Source of the DNA: Tetmemena sp. SeJ-2015
Taxonomy: Eukaryota > Ciliophora > Spirotrichea > Sporadotrichida > Oxytrichidae
DNA: 64,000 nt
Direction: 5' to 3'
Assembly (NCBI GenBank): GCA_027382625.1
Contig: JAJKFJ010021718.1
Span: 1-64,000 of the forward strand
The position numbers and the translations under genes are program-made. Shown piece after piece: positions 36,097 through 49,100 of the stretch. Within the stretch, counting starts at the first letter, position 1; each line of letters opens with the position of its first letter. The notes under the pieces were generated by a model. The model was given only the letters and a program-made list of their open reading frames with translations, searched no databases and was not told where the DNA came from.

Positions 36097-37680
36097 ATGT
36101 TTCAGTCTAAGGTGAGGCAGGAAACAATCAACAATAAGGGAAGCAATCTTCTTTCAGGCAGCGAAGACAATAAGTAAGTATACATTCATCTATTCAAATT
36201 CATTTATCTGATTTGAAATTCCTGGATGATATCAGGATTAACTGAACTACTATAGTGAATTTATGAAGATGGAGAAAATCATAGAGTAAATTGAAAAGGA
36301 AAAGCATCAGAAAGAGAAAGAAAGAAAGCAAATCACCACAGCCGCACAGCAAAAGTCAAAACTAAGAAGGGCGCAGAAACTGGATGAAAGTGTTCTCAGG
36401 GATATGATGGTTAATTCAAGTGGAAATATCTCAAGGTAAGTAAAAATAGCATCATTATTTTCTGTAGCGAGAAAGAGCCTGAAGAAGATAATTTAAATTC
36501 TTCACAGTCACAAAAAGAGGATATCTATACGTAAAAAAAATAGCATAATTTTTCTAAATTTAATAAGAGGGAGAAGAGTATGACGATGAAGAATATTCCT
36601 ACTACGATGAGGAAGGAGGATAGTGACGAGGAAGAAGAAAAAGCTCAAAGTAGAGTTAAATTTTCTCCACACACAAGGGATCTCGATACACCCACTGCAG
36701 GTTTTACAATAAAGCCTCTAGTTATCAGGCAGTCCATTTTGCATGAACCAAATAGCGCCAAACTTAGAGATAACAAGCGTATCTCTCACCTCACTTTGCA
36801 ACAGCCAAGGAGAGTCTCAATACTACTGCAGCCTAGACCCTCAATCCAACTTAAACCCATCACAGTTTCGCTATATTGTTTAAACTTCTAGGTCCAATAT
36901 CTTTCCAAGAAAACGAAGAGCAACTTTATGCATTGACCTCTCAAAACACGATGAGCCATTCTAAAAGAAAGGAAGTAGAAACTAAAGAGTCAGCTCAAAT
37001 TGGAGATGCAAACATGATTGTCTCTCCAAATTCAAAAAAATACTCTCAGTCCACTTTTTCACAAAATCGGTCACCTCCTAACTCCAAATTTAAAGTCAAA
37101 ATCTCTGAATAGAAGATAGACTTTGAACAAGAACCTCAGTTAAACAACTAAAATGCATAGGAAAAAGCAGGAGAAGAAGAATCGAAATAGCAAATTTAAA
37201 TTCTAAATATCATTTAAATAGATAAAAAGGAAAAAGACAAAGAGGAAAAGTTTGTTTGGCACGCAACTAAAGAGAAGGAAGACTATGGCTGTCAAAAAAT
37301 AAACTCAGAAGTTGATTGAAGACGAGGAAGATGGTTAAAATCAGGATAATGGAGAGATTAAATAAAATGAACCCTTTAATCATTTCCCTATACAACTAAG
37401 CATTAATAAAATAAGTGAGTTGACTTAACTTGAATATAAACAATAAAATGCATTTATATATAAATTTTGAAGGAGGAATAATACCAAAAAACGAATAAAC
37501 GTTTATGAACCAAAGTGCAAATGATAAGAGCTTAATCCAAAAGATTGGGAAACAAAAGAATCAGGATGGAGATGAAGACGATGATGATAAATATTCTCAT
37601 AGATTTAGTGATTTAAGGGTTTAACAACTTTCATTATAAAATTTTTTTAAAGATATAAGCATCTAAAAACTTTAATTAAT
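36097..37680 (+). CDS. low-complexity charged protein, unknown (possibly 5' part of the channel gene)
   Basis: ATG 36,097 opens MFQSKVRQETINNKGSNLLS. Introns at 36,178-36,235 and 36,436-36,467 keep the frame (the second splice gives SGNISSEKEPEED). After these come a Lys/Glu coiled coil (EKHQKEKERKQI) and Ser/Pro/basic stretches (RISHLTLQQPRRVSILLQPR). Three later frame blocks (36,876-37,320; 37,270-37,470; 37,470-37,700) probably represent separate MDSs whose pointers I did not resolve. No domain was recognised. Because the next clear domain on the strand is the SK channel at 41.6 kb, this may encode a long cytosolic N terminus of it, or a separate gene. Confidence 0.45.
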
Positions 37681-38124
37681 TTAGTTTTTTGAGTAAAAAG
37701 AAGAATTTAAATACTTTATAGCTCTCTCACTATTACATCACTTATTCTTATATTGGAAGATTCTCCCAAATTGGACAAGCAAAAAAAAATTTTTTAAATG
37801 GAGAAGAAAAAAAATAGAAAAAAAAAAATTAACTCAATCTTTAAAAACAAGATTAGTATAGCTTACATTTTATAAAATTACTTCTTAGTTATAAGTTAAA
37901 ATAAGAATAATCTAGACCTATTTATTAAAGTATAATATTAAAATACATTAAAAAAAATTTAAATAAATAAATAATTTTTAAATTTAAAAAAATATTAAAG
38001 CATTTAATTAATATATGGCAGAGAGAGTAAATAGTTTTTTATAAATAGTTTTAAAAGATTTAATTTGATTAGGATATCCATTTCTCAGATAGGTGATTAA
38101 TCTTTCAGGATTCCCTTGACTATT

Positions 38125-41100
38125 ATGGATCCAACACCAGAAATCCAAAACTCAGATAAAACTCAAAACTTTTAAAAGGTTGACAATACTCTTGGTGATT
38201 TTATTATTATAAACAAAGCATCCCTCATTTGTTTATATTGCTTTTGATCCTAGGCAACTGCTTTTATTGTAGAAGTTTTAAGAAGAGGATTAAACTCATT
38301 CCAAGACCCCTTATTTCAACAAGTATGATGGACTTTCCACCAACAGAAACAAAAAGGATAAACTTATTAAGGGATTTCATGGAAGTGGATTCAATTTCAT
38401 TCTAGACCATTAAATTTATCTATTTTTACTTTAAACCAGCTCGAGAAAATGAAAATTGGAAATAACTAGTAACTAGATTAACCAGGACGCTAATAATTTG
38501 AGGATAAGTCTAAAGCAGAAGACATCTTGATATAGCAAGATAAACTCTTTTAATCATGTAATCACAAGATTCTTTAGTTTTAAAAGTTTAGCGAAAAGTT
38601 TCTAGCAACTAGCAATAACAATGTCGATCTGAATGGGTATGAGCATGATGAAGAGGACTTTCGCAAGAACCTTACTAAAACTTTAAGCAACACTTCCACT
38701 TTGAATTTACCGCTTTAAACTGCTCAAAGCTTTATCGCCAAGCCTTAACCCTTCCGTTCCTAAGTTAAAAAGGCATCTTTTTATCACAAAATTATGTGCC
38801 GTTATATAATCTTCATCATTGGAAAGCGTAGAGAGAAAGAATAGTAATAACTCAAATGATTCTAGCAGCATTGCAAAAAGTTCTCCCTCAAGTACTCACA
38901 GCCCTAATAACAACTTACAGCCTTCAAATTAGAAAGGTAGGAACAGAATCGATTCATAGAAGCTCAAAGAAAAGATAAAAAAGCAAAGTCAAAAAGCTTT
39001 AAGGAATAAATCTGCAAAATTCAGAGGACAAAAGAAAAGGTTCAGTGAGATCAGTTAAAGAGCACTGCTCATCAATTAAAAATAGAGCACCAATGAGTTT
39101 ATTCTTTTATAAATGTATATTCTCTGTTTTAGTTTAAAGACGGGCAACAATAGAAAATTGGTTAGAAAATTAATTTGAGATTGGGGTAAGATGCAAATTA
39201 ACAGACTCTTGGTGAGGCTATATACATAAGAGAGTATGAAAACATCTTATCTAGTGGTAGTGGCACGTTAGGTTAAAAGTATAGTGACTTTAGCGTAATT
39301 AAAACCGACTCAAAAGAAGAAAAAGAAGGTCAAATCATTCTAGATAAAAATTAAGACAAAAAGGATAAGAGAGATTTTTAATTAGTCATTAATTTAAAAG
39401 GACTAGTAAAGGTATAACCTCATATAAGCAAATCAAAGTAGAAATCTAGAGGATAAAGTTTCTTAGGAGGGGAGCTTGCTTATAATCCCGATGAAAAGCA
39501 GAAGCTTTGATGAAGTATACCATCACATGCCTACTCGTACCAAGGATAGACCAAGAAGAGAAAGCGCAAGGAACATCAATTTAGTGGTAGAGAGACTGTC
39601 GGTGAAGCCAGCTAATTAGAGACACACAACTGACATCGACAAAATAGTTCATCTTCAATTGAGGAAAGAGCATTCCAGCCAGATATGATAAAAGCTCTTT
39701 AGTTCAAAGTTGACTATCTCACTCCCTATTCCATTCTTTCCAACTAAATTAATAACTCTCAAATCAACCAAAAACAGAATAGAAATGAGTAAGAGACCAA
39801 GTCTTTAGCTATTCAAAGCTAGAATACTTTCCTCTAAAGCTCCAGTTAGTTCTAGAGCAGTATAAGTGGATAGCCTTCTCTTATCAATAAGTAGGAAAGT
39901 ATCACCAAGTTTAAATGTGATTTTATATAGTTGTAAAAATTATGAGTGTTTTTAAAGTAAAACAATGCAATATCTAAAGAAAGCAACCACCTTGAAGTTC
40001 AACAGAATAGATAAGGGCAAAATAAATCTAAAAATAAGAGATTAAATCTTTCCCATTAAGTATTAAGGACAAAGGATAAATAGATAATTCAAAAGAGTGA
40101 CTTAAATTCACTTTGTGATGAGTTATTTAATACGTTTATATATTTTTTAAAGTCAGAATAGGAGATTAGGTCATCTGATGAATCTTAGAATGACTCCAAT
40201 TTTAAGGGTGAAAATTACTCAGATGAGCTTGACCTAATAAAAAGAAAAGACAGTAAATAGAAGAGAAGCATATTGATTTGATTATAAATATTTTATAAGA
40301 TAAAATTAGTTTAATTAATACTATTAAAGTGAAAATGAAATTCAAGACTAACTATGAGATGGAGTAGCAAATTGAACACCAAAAGAAGCAAGCACAGTCC
40401 AATATCTTAAGAGAAAACAGTGATCGCTCTATCATCCAAAAAGCAAATTATTTATCAATTATATTCTCTTAATGAACAATATTAAATGTATCATGAAATA
40501 CTTTTAATGAACATTGAAATCGTATCAGGAGGAGACTACTCTGAAATAATAACCAGACGCAGAAAAAAGAAAAAAGGAAAGAAAAAGAAGCGAATGTCCC
40601 CTGATACAATTGGGAAAGTTATCCAGACAGGCAGCGGAGGAAATTTGACAACTAATGCAGCCTATTCTAAGTAGATTTCTCAATTTAAATAGTAAAGTTC
40701 CACTTTTATAATGTTGAATTTGGGAAAATAGCTAGACACGCTACTGCAGTAACACAAGGTGGAGTGAAAGAGCCAGCAACTATAGATTATTAAATAAGTT
40801 AATGCATTGTTATTTGAAGAAGAGAATACGATAGATGATTTTTCAGATGGCGAATCTAGTAGTCTAGATAGAAGAAAGAAACTAATGCACTTAGATGGCC
40901 TAGGAGGGAGTGAGAGGATACTTCATGCTAAAAGGAAGAGTGTGTGGAAGATAGACTAGATAAAGAGAGAAGCCAAGAAAATTAAGAAGCAAGCAATGCT
41001 GGTCAAAACACACTCCTTAAATATTCTATTTAACTCCTAAGAGAGTAAGGCGGGCAGAGCATTATCTAAGTAAGCCAATAGAGCTCACGAGAGTGGCACT

Positions 41101-41463
41101 CTCCATCATGAATATTAGTTTCATATTCAGTTGTCATAATTCTGTAATGAAACAGAGACTATCATCAATGAGGATCATTCACCATCTGTGAATGGAAACA
41201 ATACATCAACAGAGAAAAGAGTTGTCCTCAGAAGGAAGCAGGACCTTTCTCTGTCGCATAACTTCTTGAGGCAGCACCCCTCGTAAAGTTTTCATAAAAA
41301 TCAAGATAACGACAGCAATCATGACATTAACTAATCTCAGAGAAATCAAAGCGATTTAAGTAGTCTCGGAATAGAGGAAGAGAAACAGACCACAGTCTAT
41401 AAACTCACCACTACTAGGTATCTAGGAATGCTCATCCATAAATCAATCTTAAGTATAAATTAT
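38125..41463 (+). CDS. Gln/Asn/Ser-rich coding sequence, unknown
   Basis: Long stretches without TGA but full of TAA/TAG (Gln). Examples are 38,390-38,860 (GRQQFEDKSKAEDILIQQDK), 38,819-39,175 (SSPSSTHSPNNNLQPSNQ), 39,580-39,950, and 40,486-41,450 with a basic run (RRKKKKGKKKKR) and IEEENTIDDFSDGESSSLD-like acidic parts. Several frames follow one another, as expected for MDSs separated by small IESs plus occasional base errors. No conserved domain is visible. Prion-like and phospho-site-rich composition suggests disordered cytosolic regions of one or more large proteins. Confidence 0.4.
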
Positions 41464-41639
41464 TAACACTTAAAAAATGTATTTTAAATAGATCATTAAT
41501 TTTGAAAGTAGTTAATAATTTTAAAGTAAAGAATTTACATGATTTGAAAAATTTAGATTAAGAATCAATATTTAAGCTTTAATTTATATATTATGTAAGC
41601 TCATAAAGAATCTTTTAATATATCCCTTACCTCATTTTA

Positions 41640-43300
41640 AACTCGAAATAATATTTCTAATTTTAGTCTGAGGTTTCCTGGTCTCATTCACAAGCACATG
41701 ATTTACTAGATTACGAGCACGTGAGAATGGTAGTCAACGTCCTCAGGCTTTCATTTCTGCATCATTGTGTTCATTAGCTATCTCGTAGGTTATAAGAATT
41801 ACCTCCAAGCGAAATTAGCAAGACACAGAAATTTACTTCCTAACGATATGATTCTAATCTTCAACAGCAAAGAACTTCCTATGTTTGCTTTGGAGTTTTT
41901 CATCAGTATCGTGCATTTGCCTCCTCTGGTGGATGATTTGATATTTCGAGAGACTAGAATGTGGATGATGTTGGCTTTACTTTCATATTCTTTGCCTTCT
42001 TCGTCTACTTTAGACTATTAAGTTGCTTGGAGTTACTGCACCACTTTTCTCCCCTCAATACTAATAAGGACGCTTCGTGGGATCTCTCTCTAAGACTCAA
42101 ATTACAACCTCATTTCTAGTTAAGGCCTGGCTAAAAACTTACCGATCAGTTTCTTCCTTCTTAATCACATTCTTATTATATTACGTAAGTAAATTTGATT
42201 TGTCATGCCTACTTGATATATCAGATTGAGAGAATTATTTTCCGACAGACTGCTTTGCAGGAAACAGGGCAGATATGGAATGACCTTTAGAAATTGCCTA
42301 TGGTTTTGTATCATTTCTTTTGTGACATTTAAGTTGAATTACTTATCCAACGACTTTAGTGGACGTAGCATGTAAATACTGTATAATTATATGGTGGAAT
42401 GATATCTCAGCACAATTATGGGTTTATAGTGAGTTCTAGGTGCAGCTCAGCAATGAAGAAGAGCATGTCTTTAAATTCATCAAGACTAGAAAGAAGGAGC
42501 AAAGAAGAAAATCCATAGCTGCAAAACTTGTTCAGCTCTTGCTTCAAATGAAAGTCTACGTCAAAAGAACTAGTCAAAGGCAATATCAGATGGAAGAAAA
42601 CCCCACGAGTTGTTGCCATAAGGAATCAGCTATATATGACTGTTGAAATATGGAAAGAGATTAACCATGAGTTATTTGTGACCTATCGCAGAGATAACCT
42701 AAACATGGCAGAGATGGATCATATGAAGAATATTATCATCCATATTATTAAGTGAATATAGAGGAGATGCTCTCTGGAATAGTTATAAAAGGAGCAACTA
42801 TTTGGGAATAAATAAAAAATGAAAAGCTTCAAAGGAAAATGAATGTAGAGAAAAGTTTCATCCGATCTAAAATGGAACTTGCTAAAATTTAAAACGAAAT
42901 GTCGAGATAAAACAGTAGAATTAATAGCAAATCTGTTGGAAACCTATCTGTACAATATCTAAAGTTCAAGACGCAGCGTATGGCTTCTCTTAATCTTTCC
43001 AAATAATATGCGAAAGATCTGGAGAGCTTCCGAGGTTTCGCTAAGAGTGCTAATTGGGGTGGAGGTTTAAAAGGCAGTATGCATAGCAGGAAGAACTCTA
43101 ATGAAATATTACTTTCTCAGTCCTCAAACATCAACAAAACACTCTAGAGAGGGACGACCAAGAAACTTGATACTCCAGTTCCCATGATAAACGTAACCAA
43201 ACTAGACAAATCCTTACAGAAAAAGCACGCTCTAAGTATGCTGCAATCTCCTGTAAATCCCTACCAAACTCCTAAGCCAGGATAAACAAACTTATCTTGA
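41640..43300 (+). CDS. SK-type calcium-activated potassium channel (calmodulin-gated)
   Basis: Membrane core plus calmodulin-binding region. S1/S2-like FHFCIIVFISYLVGYKNYL is followed by MFALEFFISIVHLPPLVDD (the S2-S3 ..IHPPP block of SK channels). Next come an S3-S4 segment DDVGFTFIFFAFFVYFRLL, the S4-S5 region GSLSKTQITTSFLVKAWLKT (like GALNRINFNTRFVMKTLM), a 40-nt intron (42,185-42,224), the pore helix CLWFCIISFVT, and then VQLSNEEEHVFKFIKTRKKE, matching the calmodulin-binding start LELTKAEKHVHNFM. After it comes a C-terminal coiled coil ending QTPKPGQTNLS before TGA 43,298-43,300. A GYGD selectivity filter is not visible. Single-base slips occur near 42,013, 42,290 and 42,600. Confidence 0.75.
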
Positions 43301-46160
43301 CAAACAGAAAATTAAAACTCAAGATCACAAGTACCCTAAAACTGAGATAGAATAAGGAGAAGATTAGGAAGTTAGACTTAGCTTTTAATACTTATAAATG
43401 GTAAAAATTTGATAAATCTTAGAGCTTAGCAGAGAATAACTACGAGTATATTGAATCTGAAATATTTACTGACTCAGAAATATCCAACCAACAGCCCTCG
43501 TCTCCAGGGGTACCTAGCCAGTTAGTAAGACAGTCTACAAACAAAATAAAGAAGTATGAAAATTCAACAGCATAGTCTAAGTCCAATGAGAGGAATAAAT
43601 ACTCTGCAAATATAGCAGCGGTAAATGGAAATAACAACATGAATAGTGTTCTCTATTTAAAATTGCACTTTCATAATTTACCTATCTCTAGCTTAACCTG
43701 AAAATTCAGGAAGTTCAAAGATAGCAAGAAATGAGTAATTCTGAAATAGCAAAGGGAGTGTTGAAAAGCGAAAGATCCTCTTTGATAAAGCGAACAAAGA
43801 CAGTAGCTCCAGGAATTAGCACTAACAAAGGCTTTTAAAACTTGCAAAGCCATTCCTCAGGTGGTACCTCAGGTACTGGACTAGATTTGATGCTGCTTCA
43901 ATAGATAAACAGATAGAGCTCGAGCATCATAAATAGAGACTTTGTTATTGAAGAGGATTTCGAAGAGGACCTCACAACCCCTATGTCTAGGAATCCGGAT
44001 TAGAAGCAAGACTTCTCTGACGCTTTCAATTACCAGAGCACAAAGCAAAACTAGAACTATACTGACAACTAATCTCTTTATATAGTTTTGGGTAATGAGT
44101 TTATGAATCTCAGTTTTAAGACTCAGAGTATCTTCAGCAGCAGAAGCTTCTATATAATTCAAATAGCAGCGCTAAAGACAAAGTTTCCAAGAGCAAATCT
44201 CTCAGAAGCAGGGTGAAGTTTAGTGAGGAGATGCCTTAGACGTTTCCATCTAGCTTTTAAAGACAAACCACTCAGAAAAGGTCTTCTCCGCAAATCTTAA
44301 AGTCCAATCTACCATCTTCATTCATGAGATAACTTACGAAGAAAGGATTAACCACATAAGACGGCGCCTATAACTTGAATGACTTGTCCTATTATAAGAG
44401 CGAGAAATCTCTTATTGATGCAATCAATGATCTGAAGTATCAAATTTACTCTACTATTCTTTTAACTTTATTATAAAGTTTGAGAAGGTGAGAGATTAGA
44501 ACTCTAAGCTTTAATTTGAAAAGAACTTCCCCAAGGAAGCTTAGCAATTAGAGTTGGACCTTCAAAGATAAAATACTAAGAAAAGTGTAATCAGTCAGGC
44601 AAGTTAAAAAAGGATGGGATCAAGAAATAAAAGGAGTAGATTAGACTATCTCAAAAGAAATTTAGAAATAGAAAAGAGAATTGAAACTACTAAATACTAC
44701 TTCAAATGCAATATATATTATATAGTGGATTATGTATGTTCAAAGGAAAGAATAAAAGATAAGAAGATGCCAAGAGAGCAAGATCATAGCCTTCTCTTGA
44801 AAGAGAACATCAGGCAACTCATATATTTGACTCTGATTCCTCTTCGCTGTATGGAAGTGACACTTAATCTCCTGATCCTTATCTCTATTTTATTTGCTAA
44901 TTTTTAAAAAAATTATTTTGGAGTATATTTCGAGAGAAGCATGATGAAGAAATCAAAACCACAAGTAAAAGAATCTCACACAAACTTAAGAGAGCAAATG
45001 AAAAATAGGGAAATAAAAATAGATAAGTTAAGAACTCTCAAATAATTTTCCTCTTCTAAATAAAAATAGTCAATCCAAAATGCAAATCAAGACAGTCAAT
45101 CCATCTTAAAAATATTTATTTGTAAATTTTCCTCTAAGATTAAATCCCCTGGCAAAGTCGCAAATTAGAGTAGTACTCTAAATTCAATGGATAAAGATGA
45201 GAGCCGATTTAGCCTGAGGAAACGATCCATCAATCTGAAAATTCAAATACCAGACAAAAAATAAATACAGCAAGATAATTAGTAATTCAACAGCTAAAAC
45301 TAACTTTAACCACAAAATCAATAATATCTTCTCTAACCTAACTAAGTGGGTTCTTTTAAATTTAGATATTTTTTTATTTAGAGTTAAAATATTCTGGAAG
45401 TAACTTATATCAGCAAGCTCTATAATAGCCTGGTATAGAGAGACAACTCACTAACAGCTCTAATAAGTGGGTTCAAGGTTAGAATTAGATGTCTATGTAG
45501 TTCCTGAGTCCTAACTAAAATTTAGTCTTCAATGGGGCTGGAGGTTAAACCCTCTATGGCAATGGATACTTCTCGATTGCACAGAATAACTATTACACTA
45601 AATATTATGTATGATGTTAAGTTAAGAACCTTTAGTCATAGTTTGGAGGAAAATCTCCTATAAAGTTTAGGAAGTAGAACACCGCATTCAGTGAATAAAG
45701 CGCAAATGAGATTCAAAAAATGTTGGAGCCGATTGGGAGAGGAGATGGCAGCTAGAAAAACTTAATTTAATTGATTCAGTAATCCTAACAAATGCAACAA
45801 CAATTAAATCAGCTAAACCCAATCATGTATCAATAAAGAGCTTATAACGATTATGAATTACTCAAACCAGATAATGGCTTGGAAACTTAAGTTCCAGGAT
45901 ACAATTTCAGCAGTCTTTAATTTCTTGACAATCAGATTTTAGCGCAGAAAATTCTTTTCAATGACAATTCGTTAATACATCTGCTATTTTTTCCCTAAAA
46001 ATATTTGCACAATTTATAGAGGAATAAGAGGACTCTAGTTGAGCTATCATAATCAGATGGTTAAAAGTCATTGCTAAGTTATTCACAAAATATTCATACA
46101 AATAAATAAATGGATTAAATATGTCAGTTAACATACTTTTAGCTAAAAAACGTAAACTGT
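43301..46160 (+). CDS. Gln/Asn/Ser-rich coding sequence, unknown
   Basis: Multiple long TGA-free frames with many TAA/TAG codons. Examples are 43,400-43,680 (SEISNQQPSSPGVPSQLVRQ), 43,690-44,160, 44,140-44,460 (KFSEEMPQTFPSSFQRQTTQ), 44,614-45,110 and 45,590-46,210 (QQSQQMQQQLNQLNPIMYQQ). No domain was recognised. It may be a further tail of the channel gene via a frame change at 43,300 or an independent gene. It faces the minus-strand dynein-like gene, whose stop is at 46,174, so the true 3' end should lie before about 46,160. Confidence 0.4.
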
Positions 46161-46173
46161 AATTGTATATATT

Positions 46174-49100
46174 TCATTTTTGGTTTTGATTTGGAGACGT
46201 CAAGTATTAGGATGAGTTGAATATCTGATTGTTCAATGGCTTATGAACATTCTTCCTTTATGAATTGCTTTAGCTGTTTTAAACGGATTCTTTATCAGGT
46301 GAGTCAGGAATTTCCTCATTTTGCATTATAAGATCATCATTCCGAGTTTAATACGCATGGTCATCAGTGGATTAAAACCTCCTATTTAAACTCTTGTTAT
46401 TGATTGGCCTTGCTGGTCTCTTCATTGCTATTCTTTCTCCAACTCTATCAATTCTCAAAGCATCCAGAGGGTTAGGAAGACTGTCATTTTATATTTTAAT
46501 TTAAGTAAAATAAATTATACTTTTAGAATGTTAAGGATAGCTATTAATTCAAATAAAACATTCTCTTGTTTAAGAAATGAAGATAGATGTTTAAAATATA
46601 TGTTTAAAAATAAATAGTCATCATGATGATCTTGATTATCTTTGATTGTATTCTTTGGAAGATCATTGAACATTTCAATACTCTCTCCACTCTTTATATT
46701 CAAACCTTAAAATTCTTGGATACCAGAAGCTGGCAAATTTATCTACTACTCTATAGATTTAGTATTACTTCCTTCAAGTGTAAGATCACTCTCTCTTTGG
46801 CTGGGAACTAGACCTGGTCCTTTAGTTCTAATCTCTTAGCTTCCAACAAATCGAGCAAACTACTTTCTCTTGCTAGCTGCATTTACAGAGGGGGTCTTTA
46901 AGTTTTGCATTCCAGTGATATTGTGAGAAGAGAAATTATCTTGGGCGTTATGATTAGAAGATGGAGTCTGCAGAGTATTGCTGCTGCTATTATTCAAGCT
47001 GAGTTAACTTGATTAGCTAGCTTGATTCCTCAAAAGATTTCTCTTAATTGCTTCTGTGTTTACAACAGGTTGGAGAGAGAACTTTTAAGGCCTACTTTCA
47101 TAGCAAATGTTCTCCTTCCATCGAGAGCAGTTCCATTCTTGGGCATTCTAAGTAGATTTGAAAGGGGATCAAGAGGATTGCTTGCGTTATTCAATGAGCC
47201 TGAATTCTCTGCTCCTTGGTTGTTCTTGATTGGTGAGACACTGAGAGATGCTCTAAACTTTTGGAAGTAGTCATCATCAATTAAACTTATGCCAATTTAT
47301 GCTGATTAGCTTTAGTGAGCTGGCCTCTTTCTAATTTTGCAAGTCTTTGTTCTATGAATCATTGGTCTACATGTGTATGTCTATTTCTCGATTGCCTTGC
47401 AGATAAGTCTTCCCTTAGATGATCTAGGGCGTGTGGTGGATTGTCTCCCAAACTTGCGAGGGGCTTAGGATATTCCCTAGGGATTAGGCTGATAATAGCT
47501 TTGCTTAACAGCAGTCGATGGATTATTCTCAGAACTCAGTTTGAAATCAAAATGGTTGCTATTGATTATTCTAAGAATTCCCTGAGCTATTTCAACAACC
47601 TTAAGTAAATCTGCTTGAGCTCTATCATTAAAGTGAGTTGAATGGTGCTAATGTTCATTTTTAAATTATTCGGTGTTAGTTAGTGGTGTCTATATCAAAT
47701 TTGCTCGATTAACTAGAGCATTATTCAATATAATAAAGGAATAAAAATTATATCTAAATTAGACATAAATTTTTAAGATAAATTCAAATTTTAAGAGTAA
47801 AGATATTTTATAGCTAGTAAAAAATATGTTTAGATTTAGCTAAAATAAAATTCTTTAACTAGATCTTCTATTCCATTCCCTAGCTCTCTGAGAGACTTAT
47901 TTTTTAAGTTTTTAAGCTCATCTCTACTTTGCTCTTTATCTTTAACTTATTCCGAATTGTCAGAACTAAATGAAGTATTCCTTAACTTCTTTTTCTTAGT
48001 TTATTGTTCCTCTTATTGGTCTATGAACTTGTTTTATTGTTGCTTTTGATTTTTCCTGGCTCTCATTAAATTCTTTCTTGCTTTCTACTTTTCACTATCT
48101 TGAAGTCTTAGAAGCTCTTAAAGTTGTGTTACCTTCTCCTCTACATCTGATGCTTCTAGTATAGATTGAACCAATTTTATTGTGCTTTTTGCTTTGGCAG
48201 TCTCATTTTTATTTTTCTCTATTTGCTGATTGCTTATTCTACTCTAGCCATATCTTTTGAAATGCAGCTTGCAGATTCTTAATTGTTCTCGCTAGATAAG
48301 TTTAAGTCTGAAGATATACTTAGGACTCGTTCTTGGCTAGAAATTCTCCCGATTGAGTTTAATTATTCTTGTTCAAACCTGATAGTAGTGCGCTCAGAGT
48401 TGCTACCTCCAGTTTCTTTCTATCTTTCTCTTCTCCCTTTTTATTCCTGCGAGCTGCAGCTGCTGCAGCCAATTCACTCTTTATTTTCCTATCTTCTCTC
48501 AAATCCACTCCCCATTCTCTGAGGAATCTATCTTCATTATAAACTTGGCCAATTACTTGCAAGAAACTCCTAGTTTATTTCCAACCAGAGATTAGCTCTT
48601 AGTTGATGGTAGTTCCCCTTAATGAATTAGGATCTGAATTAGGCATGCTGCCAATAATATCACTTAACTCTTGGGCAGAATAAGTCTTATCTCTGAGAGG
48701 GAAGTGATAACTTTACTTGTGCTGGCTATCTGTGATCTATATCGTATTCAAGGGTGTTGGAGAGTGAATAGAGTTGAATGTGTTCACATACAGAGTCTTG
48801 AACATTGATCTTATGGAGCCTGCTGAGTCATACCTCATCAGTGTAGCCTCATCAAGTGAAGAGAGTTGCGACTCTAGTTGATTCAGCAAGAATATGCTCT
48901 GCTGCTCATTATTCGAGAATAGACATTTAAACGTCACATCCATTGACTGCTCTATCAAATTGCTAAAAGTTGTCATGCTCATCAACTTATGTCTATTTAG
49001 GAAATAGCTTGGAGACTACTTTTAAGCATTCTTTTTCAAAAGTTGAAGAGAGCAAATGAAGTTGAGAATAAATTTGGTCCTCGTCTGGTTCTTCTCATAA

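Noticed and set aside
42416..42619. Minus-strand ORF opposite the calmodulin-binding region
   Set aside because: Shadow of the SK channel coding strand, which has clear family homology.
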